A stretch of 35,351 bases of DNA from Colwellia marinimaniae. Lineage in GTDB: Bacteria > Pseudomonadota > Gammaproteobacteria > Enterobacterales > Alteromonadaceae. Where the stretch lies: NCBI RefSeq assembly GCF_002207865.1, contig NZ_BDQM01000038.1, forward strand, positions 1 through 35,351. The letters run 5' to 3'. The notes beneath the pieces are model-generated. The model had not been told where the DNA came from. It made no database searches and worked only from the letters and a program-made list of their open reading frames with translations. Shown piece by piece: positions 8,023 through 16,484 of the stretch (its first letter is position 1; every line of letters begins with the position of its first letter). The position numbers and the translations under genes are program-made.

Positions 8023-8940
8023 ATGAAATCAATTAACAAGATTTTGGTAGTTATGGACTCTAGTTCTGATCACCAAGCCGCATTAGTGCAAGCTATTAAT
8101 ATAGCGAAGAAAACATCAGCAAGTATCGAGCTTTTTTTAGTCGCCTATAATAGTGAGTTTGTTAGTCATTGGAACTTTAATCAAGCGCAATTAGCGGCTT
8201 TGCAAAAAGAATACATAGCCTCTAAATTACGTTGGTTAGAAACGTATTTACCTGAAGTTAAATTATATGATATAGACGTTAGCATGGCTGTTGTTTGGCA
8301 TGCTGATGTTAGTTGTGCCGTGTTGGCTCAGGTAGCAAGTAATGGCGTGTCACTGGTGGTTAAGTCAACCAAGCAAAACTCAATAATCAATAAAATATTT
8401 TTCACTCCTTGTGATTGGCAGTTACTGGAACATTGCCCAGTGCCTTTATTATTAACTAAAAATATTAGCGACTATTCGTACCGTAGAGTTATGGCGGCGG
8501 TTGATCCGGAAAGAAGTCACAATAAAACCGAAAAATTAGATGCTGAAATCATCCAAGCTGGCTTGGTCATGGCTGAGCTATTTGACGGGGAAACCCTTAT
8601 TTGTCACTGCTATCAGCCAATAGGAGTAGAGTTATGGCAAGGCATGAGCTCTGTGGGTATGGATCATAGTTTAATGAATGGTGATTTTCATGAGTATAGC
8701 GATGCAATTAAGCATCATCACCAAGTAGCTTTTAATGAATTACTGAGTGATTATGCCTTTGATGAAAAGTCGACTCATCTTATTGCTGGCTCTGCCGAGT
8801 TTGAATTACCTGAGTTGGTTAAAACGCAGCAGGTGGACTTATTAGTGATGGGCATGGCTAATAACGGTAAATTTATTGGCAATACCGTAGAAAAAATACT
8901 CGATAATGTCGGTTGTGATATTTTATCGATAAAGGGCTAA
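8023..8940 (+). CDS. uspE: Tandem-domain universal stress protein, UspE-like
   Basis: This 305-aa protein holds two Usp domains (about 1-150 and 152-305). The end of the first domain, FFTPCDWQLLEHCPVPLLLTK, and the VVWHADV segment match the UspE subgroup. The second domain ends with MGMANNGKFIGNTVEKIL, which corresponds to the nucleotide-binding loop but is shorter than the usual G-x2-G-x9-G(S/T) pattern, so ATP binding is uncertain. UspE-type proteins are cytoplasmic and help in stress resistance and motility in E. coli. A good ribosome-binding site (taggag) precedes the ATG, and a strong terminator follows 13 bases after the stop, so it is monocistronic. Confidence 0.87.
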   Translation: MKSINKILVVMDSSSDHQAALVQAINIAKKTSASIELFLVAYNSEFVSHWNFNQAQLAALQKEYIASKLRWLETYLPEVKLYDIDVSMAVVWHADVSCAVLAQVASNGVSLVVKSTKQNSIINKIFFTPCDWQLLEHCPVPLLLTKNISDYSYRRVMAAVDPERSHNKTEKLDAEIIQAGLVMAELFDGETLICHCYQPIGVELWQGMSSVGMDHSLMNGDFHEYSDAIKHHHQVAFNELLSDYAFDEKSTHLIAGSAEFELPELVKTQQVDLLVMGMANNGKFIGNTVEKILDNVGCDILSIKG

Positions 8941-8952
8941 AACAAGACCCGT

Positions 8953-8994
8953 TGTCATTGCCCTAGTCACTTAGTCGGCAATGACACTTTTTTA
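8953..8994 (+). terminator. Terminator of the UspE-like gene
   Basis: tgtcattgcc at 8953-8962 pairs perfectly with ggcaatgaca at 8977-8986, and cttttttaaa follows. The stem is long and the T-run clear. The rest of the gap to 9325 holds a small 7-bp hairpin (attgcgt / acgcaat, 9245-9262) in the probable leader of the next small gene, and nothing else I recognise. Confidence 0.9.
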
Positions 8995-9325
8995 AACTAC
9001 TTAAAAATAAATGTTTACTTTATCAACGAAGTATTGTAGATTTGCCTTGTTGTTTAGCAATCCTCGGCTAAATAACGTTAATCCTCAGTGATTTTTCGTG
9101 TTTTGTCTTTCCCTTTCACAGTCAGCCAACACCTTATAAAAGTTATTTAATTAAAGCTTTTTGCTGTATGAAATTCCGGATTTATTTCGGTCTATTCATG
9201 GTATTATTTTCGTTTTACACTGTACAGCTATAGAGCTTTTTAATATTGCGTTTTTACGCAATCATACCTCTCAGCATAAAGAAGTTCACCCTTTTTTATA
9301 CGGAGCGTTATAAAGGAGTTATATT

Positions 9326-9493
9326 ATGTCTTATACTTATCAAGGTAAGGTTTATGCCATTACAACACCAGTAAAGTCTATTTCAATCAACAAATTCAAT
9401 GTTGTTGTTAAAGACCAAGCGGGCTCGCAATTGTTTAAATTTACCAAAGTGAATGAGTCTAAAGATTTTCTAGCTATGTTATATCAAGCATAA
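9326..9493 (+). CDS. Small uncharacterised protein, 55 aa
   Basis: A short frame begins with ATG at 9326, seven bases after a near-perfect Shine-Dalgarno sequence (aaaggag, 9312-9318), and ends at TAA 9491-9493. The product begins MSYTYQGKVYAITTPVKSIS and continues with KFNVVVKDQAGSQLFKFTKV before a short helical tail; the alternation of polar and hydrophobic residues suggests a small beta-sheet domain. Two hairpin terminators follow. The strong ribosome-binding site, the long leader (~330 bases after the previous terminator) and its own terminators make it a convincing monocistronic gene. Function unknown. Confidence 0.75.
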   Translation: MSYTYQGKVYAITTPVKSISINKFNVVVKDQAGSQLFKFTKVNESKDFLAMLYQA

Positions 9494-9504
9494 CTAGCAT
9501 AAAT

Positions 9505-9576
9505 CAAAACCGTCAGTAAAACCGACGGTTTATACAAAAAACCAGAGTTACCTTAATAAGGTATTCTGGTTTTTTC
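9505..9576. terminator. Two hairpin terminators between convergent small genes
   Basis: The first stem is aaaccgtc / gacggttt (9507-9532). The second is longer: accaga and tacctt pair with aaggta and tctggt (9541-9570), flanked by five A on the left and six T on the right, so it can stop transcription in both directions. They separate the 55-aa gene (plus) from the 56-aa gene (minus). Confidence 0.85.
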
Positions 9577-9633
9577 GTTTTAAGGTCTTTTTTTCTTGCT
9601 AAAGGTAGATTGGCTGAGCGATAACACCAGGCG

Positions 9634-9804
9634 TTAATCTACCTTAGTAACCGTCACTTCTAGATACTTACTATTACCCGCATACCATTTTTGTACATAA
9701 ATAGTGCCTAAAATGGGTGGCATGCCATCTTTGGGGATTTCTTTATAACGAACACTGTTTTTGTTTTCTTTTTCTAGTTCAAACTTGATTTTAGTTTCAG
9801 ACAT
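9634..9804 (-). CDS. Small conserved-looking protein, 56 aa
   Basis: On the minus strand an ATG at 9804 opens a 56-aa frame ending at 9634. The product starts MSETKIKFELEKENKNSVRY and continues with KEIPKDGMPPILGTIYVQKW, ending LEVTVTKVD. It looks like a compact beta-sheet protein of a kind I have seen as short hypotheticals in marine gammaproteobacteria; I know no function. No strong Shine-Dalgarno is visible, so the coding call rests on the well-formed composition, the terminator just past its stop and family resemblance. The 390 bases beyond it (9805-10194) hold no feature I can support. Confidence 0.65.
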   Translation of the reverse strand: MSETKIKFELEKENKNSVRYKEIPKDGMPPILGTIYVQKWYAGNSKYLEVTVTKVD

Positions 9805-10194
9805 TTTGATTGTTTAGCTAAGCGAAAGTGCCGTTATTGTAATCTATATAAAGTAGCTGTCGAGGTTTAAGCTAAAAACTTCCGTGCCATCGCTTTTGAC
9901 CTTGTGCCCCTCAGGCTAATTGAGACATTTATCTTCTATACTGTTTAAGTGCTTGCTATTTAGCGATTATTTTTATGTTAAACATAAACACCAACACCCA
10001 TGAACTTTATGTTGTTAACTGTTTTTATGCTCTTAAAGTTATTTAGTTGCTCATTGTATATTTTTAACGACTCATCCTTTAAATATAGCCTTCCAATGTT
10101 GGGGCTGATGCCAATTTTGAATGGCATGTGCTTGGTATTGTACTTGTAAACCTTTATAAAAATTATATTACAACAAATAGAAGGATTTAAGTTC

Positions 10195-11532
10195 ATGAGA
10201 GATAAACATCAAAAGACAAAGGTACTTTTTACCCCGAAAAGTAGAATCGCTAGTGTAAGTGTAGCGCTAGCGGTGGCTATGGCATTACCTATGGTTGCAC
10301 AAGCGAATGAAAGTGCTGAAGTAAAAAAACTTCAACAACAAATTGCAGAACTAAGCATAGCGGTAGCAGAAATCAAACAAGCGCCAACGGTAAAAACCAA
10401 AGGTGGCGGTCTGGAAGTAGAGAGCCAAGACGGTAAAAAGTCATTTGAAATGGGTGGTCGTTTTCAATTAGATTATAACATTTTTGATGGCGCCTATAAC
10501 GCAGGCAATGAGGGTAAAACAGGTTCAGACCTTTTCCCGCGTCGTGTTCGAACTTATGTTCAAGGTCAGGTCGATAATTGGGATTACAAGCTATTGCTTG
10601 ATTTTTCTGAAGACAAAGGTGAAATTACTTTAGCTCGCTTACGTTATAAGGGTTTTGAAAATGGCCCAACCATAAAGTTAGGTAAAATTCGTGAAGATAT
10701 CAGTTTAGAAGCGTTAACGAGTAGTAAACACATTACTGCTATTTCTCGACCTATGTTGGCTAACGTAATGTCACCTTATTTTAAATATGGTGCTTCTGCA
10801 TATCAATACTTTAAAAGCACAGGTCTTCGTTATGCTGTTGGCGCATACAAAGGTGGCAGTTTTGGTACTAACGGACAAGATGAAAATGGCGATCTTAATT
10901 TGTCATTGACCGGTCGTTTTACTTGGTCACCAATTCATAATAAAGGTGAAACCTTACACTTTGGTGTTTGGGGATCACAACGTGACATGGGTGGTGATAA
11001 ACTGAGTGCCAAATTCGCTCGTGGTGAAGTGCGTAATACCAATGTTCGTTTGGTTAACTATGCCGCCGGTGGTGATACTTTTGCGGTAGATAACATGACT
11101 CAATTTGGCTTGGAGTTTGCTGGAGTTTACGGACCTTTGTCTATTCAGGCGGAATATGCCGTGCGAGATGTCGATGCCGTTGAGAGTATTAATGACAGCA
11201 GCTACGATGGTTATTATGTTACCGCCAGTTACTTCTTAACGGGTGAGCATAGAGTATATAAGAAACGTGGTGTTTTCAATTCACCAACACCTATTGCCGA
11301 CAGTGGCGCTTGGGAAGTATTTGCCCGTATAAGTCAATTTGATGCCACATCAAATAACCAAGGTACTGAGACAGAAGTGCTGACCTTGGGTACTACTTAT
11401 TACCTCAATAAAAAAATAAAATTCATGGTCAATTACTTGCTCTCTGATATTTCTGGCCCTGGCGCTGCAGATTTAGTTGGCGAGATCACTGATGGTAAAG
11501 CCTTGACCGCTCGTGTGCAGTACTTATTTTAG
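10195..11532 (+). CDS. Outer-membrane porin, OprO/OprP family
   Basis: This 445-aa precursor has a signal peptide (hydrophobic core ~18-33, likely cut after AQA at 37). A short coiled coil follows (~41-60, KKLQQQIAELSIAVAEIKQ). Next comes a beta-barrel of the phosphate-selective-porin family, with GGRFQLDYN, FPRRVRTYVQGQ and regular alternating strands. It ends in YLF, the terminal phenylalanine typical of barrel proteins recognised by the BAM complex. The N-terminal extension before residue 18 is positively charged. The ribosome-binding site gaagga lies 9 bases before the ATG. Placed directly upstream of the tct transporter genes, it probably lets the carboxylate substrate cross the outer membrane; phosphate specificity cannot be assumed. 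Confidence 0.88.
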   Translation: MRDKHQKTKVLFTPKSRIASVSVALAVAMALPMVAQANESAEVKKLQQQIAELSIAVAEIKQAPTVKTKGGGLEVESQDGKKSFEMGGRFQLDYNIFDGAYNAGNEGKTGSDLFPRRVRTYVQGQVDNWDYKLLLDFSEDKGEITLARLRYKGFENGPTIKLGKIREDISLEALTSSKHITAISRPMLANVMSPYFKYGASAYQYFKSTGLRYAVGAYKGGSFGTNGQDENGDLNLSLTGRFTWSPIHNKGETLHFGVWGSQRDMGGDKLSAKFARGEVRNTNVRLVNYAAGGDTFAVDNMTQFGLEFAGVYGPLSIQAEYAVRDVDAVESINDSSYDGYYVTASYFLTGEHRVYKKRGVFNSPTPIADSGAWEVFARISQFDATSNNQGTETEVLTLGTTYYLNKKIKFMVNYLLSDISGPGAADLVGEITDGKALTARVQYLF

Positions 11533-11614
11533 CGGTACTTGTTTACCAGCCAATGATTATTTGGGCTTAGCAATAAGTGCAAGTTAACCTTAATTAAAAA
11601 TTTTAGGATTCAAT

Positions 11615-12598
11615 ATGAATATTAAACAACTTACCTTAGCCTCAATGGCTATTGGTCTTCTTCCGTTTGTGTCAACTTCAGTAGTGGCGAACGAAAAAAT
11701 AGATATCACAAAGATACATTTTCTTATTCCAGGTGGCCCTGGTGGCGGTTGGGATGGTACGGCTCGTGGTACCGGCGAAGCCTTGATGAAATCGGGGAAG
11801 CTAGAAAATGCCTCTTATCAAAACATGTCTGGCGGTGGCGGTGGTAAAGCCATCGCTTATATGATTGAAACCGCAGAAAAACAAAAAAACACCTTGATGG
11901 TGAGTTCTACCCCCATTGTCGTGCGTTCATTAAGTGGTGTTTTCCCGCAATCATTCCGTGATCTTAAGCCTGTTGCCGGTACTATTGCTGACTTTGGTGC
12001 CTTTGTGGTACGTAAAGATTCTAAATACTATGATTGGCGCGATGTATTAGCTGATTTTAAGCAAAACCCTCGTAAAGTGAAGTTCTCTGGTGGTTCATCA
12101 CGTGGCAGCTTAGATCATCTAGTCGCGGCCATGGCAATTAAAGCCGGTCGCGCAAAACCACGTAAATTAGTTTATGTTGCCTATGATGGCGGTGGTAAAG
12201 CCATGGCCGCTTTACTTTCAGGTGAGACAGCCATTCTTTCTACTGGTGTTGGTGAAGCACTTACCATGGCAAAAAGTGGTGATGTGCGCATACTCGCTAT
12301 TACTTCAAAAGAGCGCCTGAAGGTATTACCTGATACCCCGACCTTAACTGAAATGGGCTATAACGTAGTCTTTGCCAACTGGCGTGGTTTTTTTGCGGCA
12401 CCAACAATGTCTGATGAAAAAGTTGCCGCTTATGCAAAGTTATTGGGTGATGTACAAGAGACACCTGAGTGGACCGAAATCCAAGAGCGTAACGGCTGGG
12501 TTAATATGTACAACCCAGACAGTGAGTTCTATGCCTTCTTAGAGCAGCAAGAAAAAGATCTGGGTGTACTAATGCGTGAATTAGGCTTTTTGAAGTAA
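11615..12598 (+). CDS. tctC: Tripartite tricarboxylate transporter substrate-binding protein TctC
   Basis: This 327-aa periplasmic binding protein of the Bug/TctC family has a signal peptide likely cleaved after VVA (residue 25). The family's ligand loop is seen in PGGPGGGWDG (39-48), with the later SGGSSRGSLDHL and the AILSTG segment. These proteins capture a carboxylate, or sometimes another small organic acid, and hand it to the TctAB membrane complex. It begins 82 bases after the porin stop and is followed by tctB and tctA, giving a complete transporter. The actual substrate cannot be read from the sequence. Confidence 0.92.
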   Translation: MNIKQLTLASMAIGLLPFVSTSVVANEKIDITKIHFLIPGGPGGGWDGTARGTGEALMKSGKLENASYQNMSGGGGGKAIAYMIETAEKQKNTLMVSSTPIVVRSLSGVFPQSFRDLKPVAGTIADFGAFVVRKDSKYYDWRDVLADFKQNPRKVKFSGGSSRGSLDHLVAAMAIKAGRAKPRKLVYVAYDGGGKAMAALLSGETAILSTGVGEALTMAKSGDVRILAITSKERLKVLPDTPTLTEMGYNVVFANWRGFFAAPTMSDEKVAAYAKLLGDVQETPEWTEIQERNGWVNMYNPDSEFYAFLEQQEKDLGVLMRELGFLK

Positions 12599-12681
12599 CG
12601 TTTGTTGCAATAACGTTTTAGTTGACTGCTGTATTATTCGGTTTTATCGGTTTAGCCGGGTAATGCAGTTTGAGGTGAATT

Positions 12682-13164
12682 ATGAAAATCAGTAAAAATG
12701 TCATTGGCGCATTAATATTTTTTATTTTTAGCGTCAGTTATGGCTACCATGCCTACCAAATTCCTTTATATCCAGGTGAAGAATATGATGTCTTTACATC
12801 ACAAACCATGCCTAAACTCTACGCATTATTAGGGATTCTAGTCTCAGTTTTAGCCATTATCATGTCTATTCTTAACGATAGTCGCACGACTAATGACACA
12901 GAGAAAACGGTCGATGATTTTGACAAGAAAAGCTGGCTTCAGGTAGCAAGTCTTATTGGGTTAATGGTGTATTACGGCGCAACCTTAGAGCAGTTTGGCT
13001 TTATTTTATCAACCATTTCTTTTCTTATATTTGGTTTTCTTATACTGGGTGAGCGAAGTAAAAAACGACTTTTTCTTGCCTCCGTACCCGTTGTCATTGT
13101 CTTTTGGGCAATTATGACGCAACTGCTGGGGATTTATTTATCACCCGGCGACCTTTGGGGATAA
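12682..13164 (+). CDS. tctB: Tripartite tricarboxylate transporter small membrane protein TctB
   Basis: This 160-aa protein has about four hydrophobic segments (roughly 7-24, 47-65, 92-108 and 112-150, the last probably two helices), as usual for TctB. The loop between the second and third is acidic and polar. TctB is the small inner-membrane subunit that works with TctA. The Shine-Dalgarno gaggtg is close to the ATG. tctA starts only four bases after its stop, so the two are tightly coupled. Confidence 0.9.
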   Translation: MKISKNVIGALIFFIFSVSYGYHAYQIPLYPGEEYDVFTSQTMPKLYALLGILVSVLAIIMSILNDSRTTNDTEKTVDDFDKKSWLQVASLIGLMVYYGATLEQFGFILSTISFLIFGFLILGERSKKRLFLASVPVVIVFWAIMTQLLGIYLSPGDLWG

Positions 13165-13168
13165 TACT

Positions 13169-14701
13169 ATGTTAGACGGCTTAATTATCGGTTTTCAAAC
13201 CGCGATGTCAATGCAAAACATAATGTTTGTTATTTTTGGCTGTTTTGTTGGCACTTTTATTGGTATGTTGCCGGGCTTAGGGCCTATCACTGCCATTGCC
13301 TTAATGATTCCTATTACGTATGGTATTGACCCTTCATCGGGTATGATCTTAATGGCAGGTGTTTATTACGGTGCTATTTTTGGTGGTTCTACCTCATCTA
13401 TTTTGATTAATGCGCCAGGTGTTGCGGGCACAGTAGCGACATCATTTGATGGCTACCCTATGGCTTGTAAAGGTCAAGCAGGCAAGGCGCTTGCTATTGC
13501 CGCTTATGCTTCATTTAGTGGTGGCACTATTGCCGCCGTCTTTTTACTTGTGGCAGCACCTATGTTAGCGAAAGTTTCTTTAAGCTTTCAATCGCCGGAC
13601 TATTTTGCCTTATTATTATTGGGTTTAACTGCTATTGCGGCTTTTTCTAATAAAGGTAGCTTCCTTAAATCAATCATGATGACCTTATTTGGTTTAATGT
13701 TATCAACGGTTGGTACGGATCAAGCTTCTGGCGTAGAGCGCTTTACCTTTGGTCAAATTGACTTACTTGATGGTATTAGTTTCTTATTAATAGCTATGTC
13801 TATGTTTGCTTTGTCAGAGGCATTACTCTCTATCATCAGTAATAATAGAGATAAAAAGTTAGGTATTGCTTCGGTTACTACAGAAGTAGGTAGCTTAAAA
13901 CTCACTCGAGCTGAAATAAAAGAGATGGCGCCTACCGTTGCTAGGTCATCAGTGTTAGGCTTCTTTGTTGGTGTGTTACCCGGTGCCGGTGCTACGATAG
14001 CTTCATTTCTTGCTTATGGTATGGAACGACACTTAGCTTCAGCGAAAGAGAAACTAAAATTTGGTAAAGGCAGTTTACGTGGCCTAGCCGCTCCTGAAAC
14101 CGCAAATAATGCTGCTTGTAGTGGCTCATTTGTGCCTTTACTTACCTTAGGTATTCCAGGCTCTGGTACTACCGCGGTAATGTTAGGTGCGTTAATGTCC
14201 TATGGCATTGAGCCAGGTCCACGCTTATTTGTTGATAACCCAGAAGTGTTTTGGTCAGTCATTGTTTCTATGTATATTGGCAACGTCGTCTTATTGTTTA
14301 TCAACTTACCCTTGATTCCTTATATTGCTAAAGCATTGACCTTACCTAAGCAATTATTAACCGTGTTAATTCTGTTCTTCTCACTGATTGGTGTTTATTT
14401 AGTATCATTTAATGCCTTTGATATCTTTATGATGGCCGGTTTTGCCGTAATAGCCATTGGTTTACGTTTATTGAACTTTAGTATGTCTCCGTTGATCCTT
14501 GGTTTCATTTTAGGTGGTATGTTAGAGCAAAATCTACGTCGTTCATTAACCTTATATGATGGTTCAATCTCTTTCTTATGGGATAGACCTATTACCCTTG
14601 GTATATTAACGCTAACGGCCTTAGTGTTACTTATGCCCGTTATCTCGACCCTGAGAAACGGTCGTAGCTCAACTAGCCAAGAGAAGGTGGCTGAAATTTA
14701 A
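13169..14701 (+). CDS. tctA: Tripartite tricarboxylate transporter large permease TctA
   Basis: This 510-aa permease has around a dozen membrane segments, and its length matches the family. The two conserved, repeat-related regions of TctA are clear: GMLPGLGPITAIALMIPITY near the N-terminus and GVLPGAGATIASFLAYG near residue 270. PETANNAACSGSFVPLLTLG and GIPGSGTTAVMLGALMSYG follow. It performs ion-driven uptake across the inner membrane together with TctB and TctC. The ribosome-binding site is gggg just before the ATG, inside the end of tctB. A hairpin 27 bases after the stop separates it from the sensor kinase gene. Confidence 0.95.
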   Translation: MLDGLIIGFQTAMSMQNIMFVIFGCFVGTFIGMLPGLGPITAIALMIPITYGIDPSSGMILMAGVYYGAIFGGSTSSILINAPGVAGTVATSFDGYPMACKGQAGKALAIAAYASFSGGTIAAVFLLVAAPMLAKVSLSFQSPDYFALLLLGLTAIAAFSNKGSFLKSIMMTLFGLMLSTVGTDQASGVERFTFGQIDLLDGISFLLIAMSMFALSEALLSIISNNRDKKLGIASVTTEVGSLKLTRAEIKEMAPTVARSSVLGFFVGVLPGAGATIASFLAYGMERHLASAKEKLKFGKGSLRGLAAPETANNAACSGSFVPLLTLGIPGSGTTAVMLGALMSYGIEPGPRLFVDNPEVFWSVIVSMYIGNVVLLFINLPLIPYIAKALTLPKQLLTVLILFFSLIGVYLVSFNAFDIFMMAGFAVIAIGLRLLNFSMSPLILGFILGGMLEQNLRRSLTLYDGSISFLWDRPITLGILTLTALVLLMPVISTLRNGRSSTSQEKVAEI

Positions 14702-14727
14702 ATGAATTAGTTTTAACATGTGTAAAG

Positions 14728-14766
14728 CTGATACGCGCAGCAATGGTATACTGCTACGCGTATCAG
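14728..14766 (+). promoter_or_regulatory. Hairpin between tctA and the sensor kinase gene
   Basis: ctgatacgcgcag (14728-14740) pairs with ctgc and gcgtatcag on the right side (14751-14766), with a three-base bulge. No T-run follows, so it is not a standard terminator. It could be an RNA-processing or attenuation point that lowers kinase/regulator expression relative to the transporter. Confidence 0.55.
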
Positions 14767-14829
14767 TATAAACTATATTTTAAGTACTATCGATGGATGC
14801 TATTATGTGCCTATTTAAAAGAAACACCG

Positions 14830-16428
14830 ATGAAAACCGCCAATAAGTTAAAAAAAATGGGCTTGCATAACAAGTTAGCCTTAGTGTCGGTATTATTGGT
14901 TATGTTACAGATCATTTTTTTGGGTATGTTCAGCGTTTCCTACCTTGAACAAGAGTTTGAACAGCAACTAGGTGAAAAAGCACTTGCCGTGGCACAAACG
15001 CTGGCTAAAAACCCTATTATTCAGCAAGCGCTGCTCGATAAAAAAAGCCAACCTATTCAATCCTATGTAGAACCCATTCGCCAAGCTATAGCAGCCTCTT
15101 TTATTGTTGTTGGCGATAGTCAGGGTATTCGATATTCTCACCCTGATCCGAACAAAATAAACCATGCCATGATAGGTGGCGATAATATTAGAGCACTTAG
15201 GTTCGGACAGTCCTATATTTCCAAAGCCGAGGGCTCATTAGGGGTATCTATTCGTGGGAAAACGCCCATTGTATTAGACGACGGTACCATCATCGGCTTG
15301 GTTTCGGTCGGTTATTTAGAGCACGGTATGATGCTCAGTATTAGTAATTATCGTGATACTTTCTTATGGGTTTTTGGTATTACCTTGATCGCCGGTTGTT
15401 GTTTGGTTTTGTATATTGCTAAACGTTATCGTGATGAAATATTTGGCTTAGAGCCCGAGGAAATTTCACGGGTTTATAGTGAACGAAAAGCGGTACTCGA
15501 ATCAATTCTTGAAGGTGTGGTGGTTATTAATGAACAAGGTATCATTACCAGTTGCAACCCCATCGCGATTGAGATTTTAGCCAATATTACCGAGCAGAAC
15601 TTAATTGGCTCCGCGGTACATGACCTCTTACCCGATTACCAGTTTATTTTTGCCAGTAACTCTTCCCGAATATGGCGAGATGTAGAAGTTGATATTGAAG
15701 CTGGAACGATAATATTAACAAAAACGCCTTTAATGATTGGTGATAAACAACACGGCGTGGTTGTTTCCTTTCGCCGTAAAGATGACCTGGTTGATTTAAG
15801 TGAGAAGCTGTCGCAAGTAAAACAGTTCTCCACCATGTTAAGAGTTCAGACCCATGAATATTCGAACAAATTAAATACCATAGGGGGTCTTATTCAAATT
15901 GGCTCTTATGAAGATGCTTTAGACTTGATTATGGTGGAAAATTCAGGTTATCAGGAGATAATTGCCTTTTTAATGCGCATTGTGCCAGACCCGATAATCG
16001 CCGGGCTTATTCTGGGTAAATATGATGTAGCTAAGGAACGAAAAATTGAGCTAATTATTGATCATGAAAGCAGTTTGCTGCAAGTACCGAGTAAGCTACC
16101 ACGCTCAAAATTGGTGACTATACTCGGTAATATACTGGAAAATGCCTTTGATGCCGCCAGTAGTAATAAAGCGCAACCGGCTCAGGTGACATTATCGTTT
16201 ACCGATATGGGTGAAGATATCATCTTTGAAATCGAAGACTCTGGCGTCGGGATGAGTGATGCTGCTATTAAAGATATTTTTACCTTTGGTCAAACTACAA
16301 AACATGCCATGGGTCACGGCATAGGTATGTTTTTAGTTAAAAATTGCTTAGATCAAGTGGACGGTACTTTAGCCATAACCCGGGCAAAAACAGGTGGCAC
16401 AATTATGACGGTTTATATACCTAAATAG
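14830..16428 (+). CDS. CitA/DcuS-type sensor histidine kinase
   Basis: This 532-aa kinase (numbered from the ATG at 14830) has a first membrane helix (~14-36), a periplasmic sensor domain (~40-175) and a second helix (~178-197). A cytoplasmic PAS domain (~215-320) follows, then the phospho-acceptor segment RVQTHEYSNKLNTIGGL with H342. The ATPase domain has the N-box NILENAFDA (N438) and the later GVGM and GHGIGMFLV motifs. This architecture is that of the CitA/DcuS family, which senses extracellular carboxylates. An in-frame upstream start at 14743 would fall inside the intergenic hairpin and add 29 poorly fitting residues, so I prefer 14830. The response regulator follows 56 bases later. Confidence 0.9.
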   Translation: MKTANKLKKMGLHNKLALVSVLLVMLQIIFLGMFSVSYLEQEFEQQLGEKALAVAQTLAKNPIIQQALLDKKSQPIQSYVEPIRQAIAASFIVVGDSQGIRYSHPDPNKINHAMIGGDNIRALRFGQSYISKAEGSLGVSIRGKTPIVLDDGTIIGLVSVGYLEHGMMLSISNYRDTFLWVFGITLIAGCCLVLYIAKRYRDEIFGLEPEEISRVYSERKAVLESILEGVVVINEQGIITSCNPIAIEILANITEQNLIGSAVHDLLPDYQFIFASNSSRIWRDVEVDIEAGTIILTKTPLMIGDKQHGVVVSFRRKDDLVDLSEKLSQVKQFSTMLRVQTHEYSNKLNTIGGLIQIGSYEDALDLIMVENSGYQEIIAFLMRIVPDPIIAGLILGKYDVAKERKIELIIDHESSLLQVPSKLPRSKLVTILGNILENAFDAASSNKAQPAQVTLSFTDMGEDIIFEIEDSGVGMSDAAIKDIFTFGQTTKHAMGHGIGMFLVKNCLDQVDGTLAITRAKTGGTIMTVYIPK

Positions 16429-16484
16429 CCCAATAAAAACGAATAATAATAACTAAAAGTAGCTATCGAACAGGAGTGAATTAG

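Noticed and set aside
10128..10145. Possible sigma-54 promoter (tggcatgtgcttggt) before the porin
   Set aside because: The -24 half is close to consensus but the -12 GC is missing.
9978..10196. 72-aa minus-strand frame before the porin gene
   Set aside because: AT-driven composition, no ribosome-binding site, overlaps the porin leader and start codon; most likely chance.
14743..14829. Upstream in-frame start for the sensor kinase
   Set aside because: It lies inside the intergenic hairpin and adds 29 residues without family resemblance.
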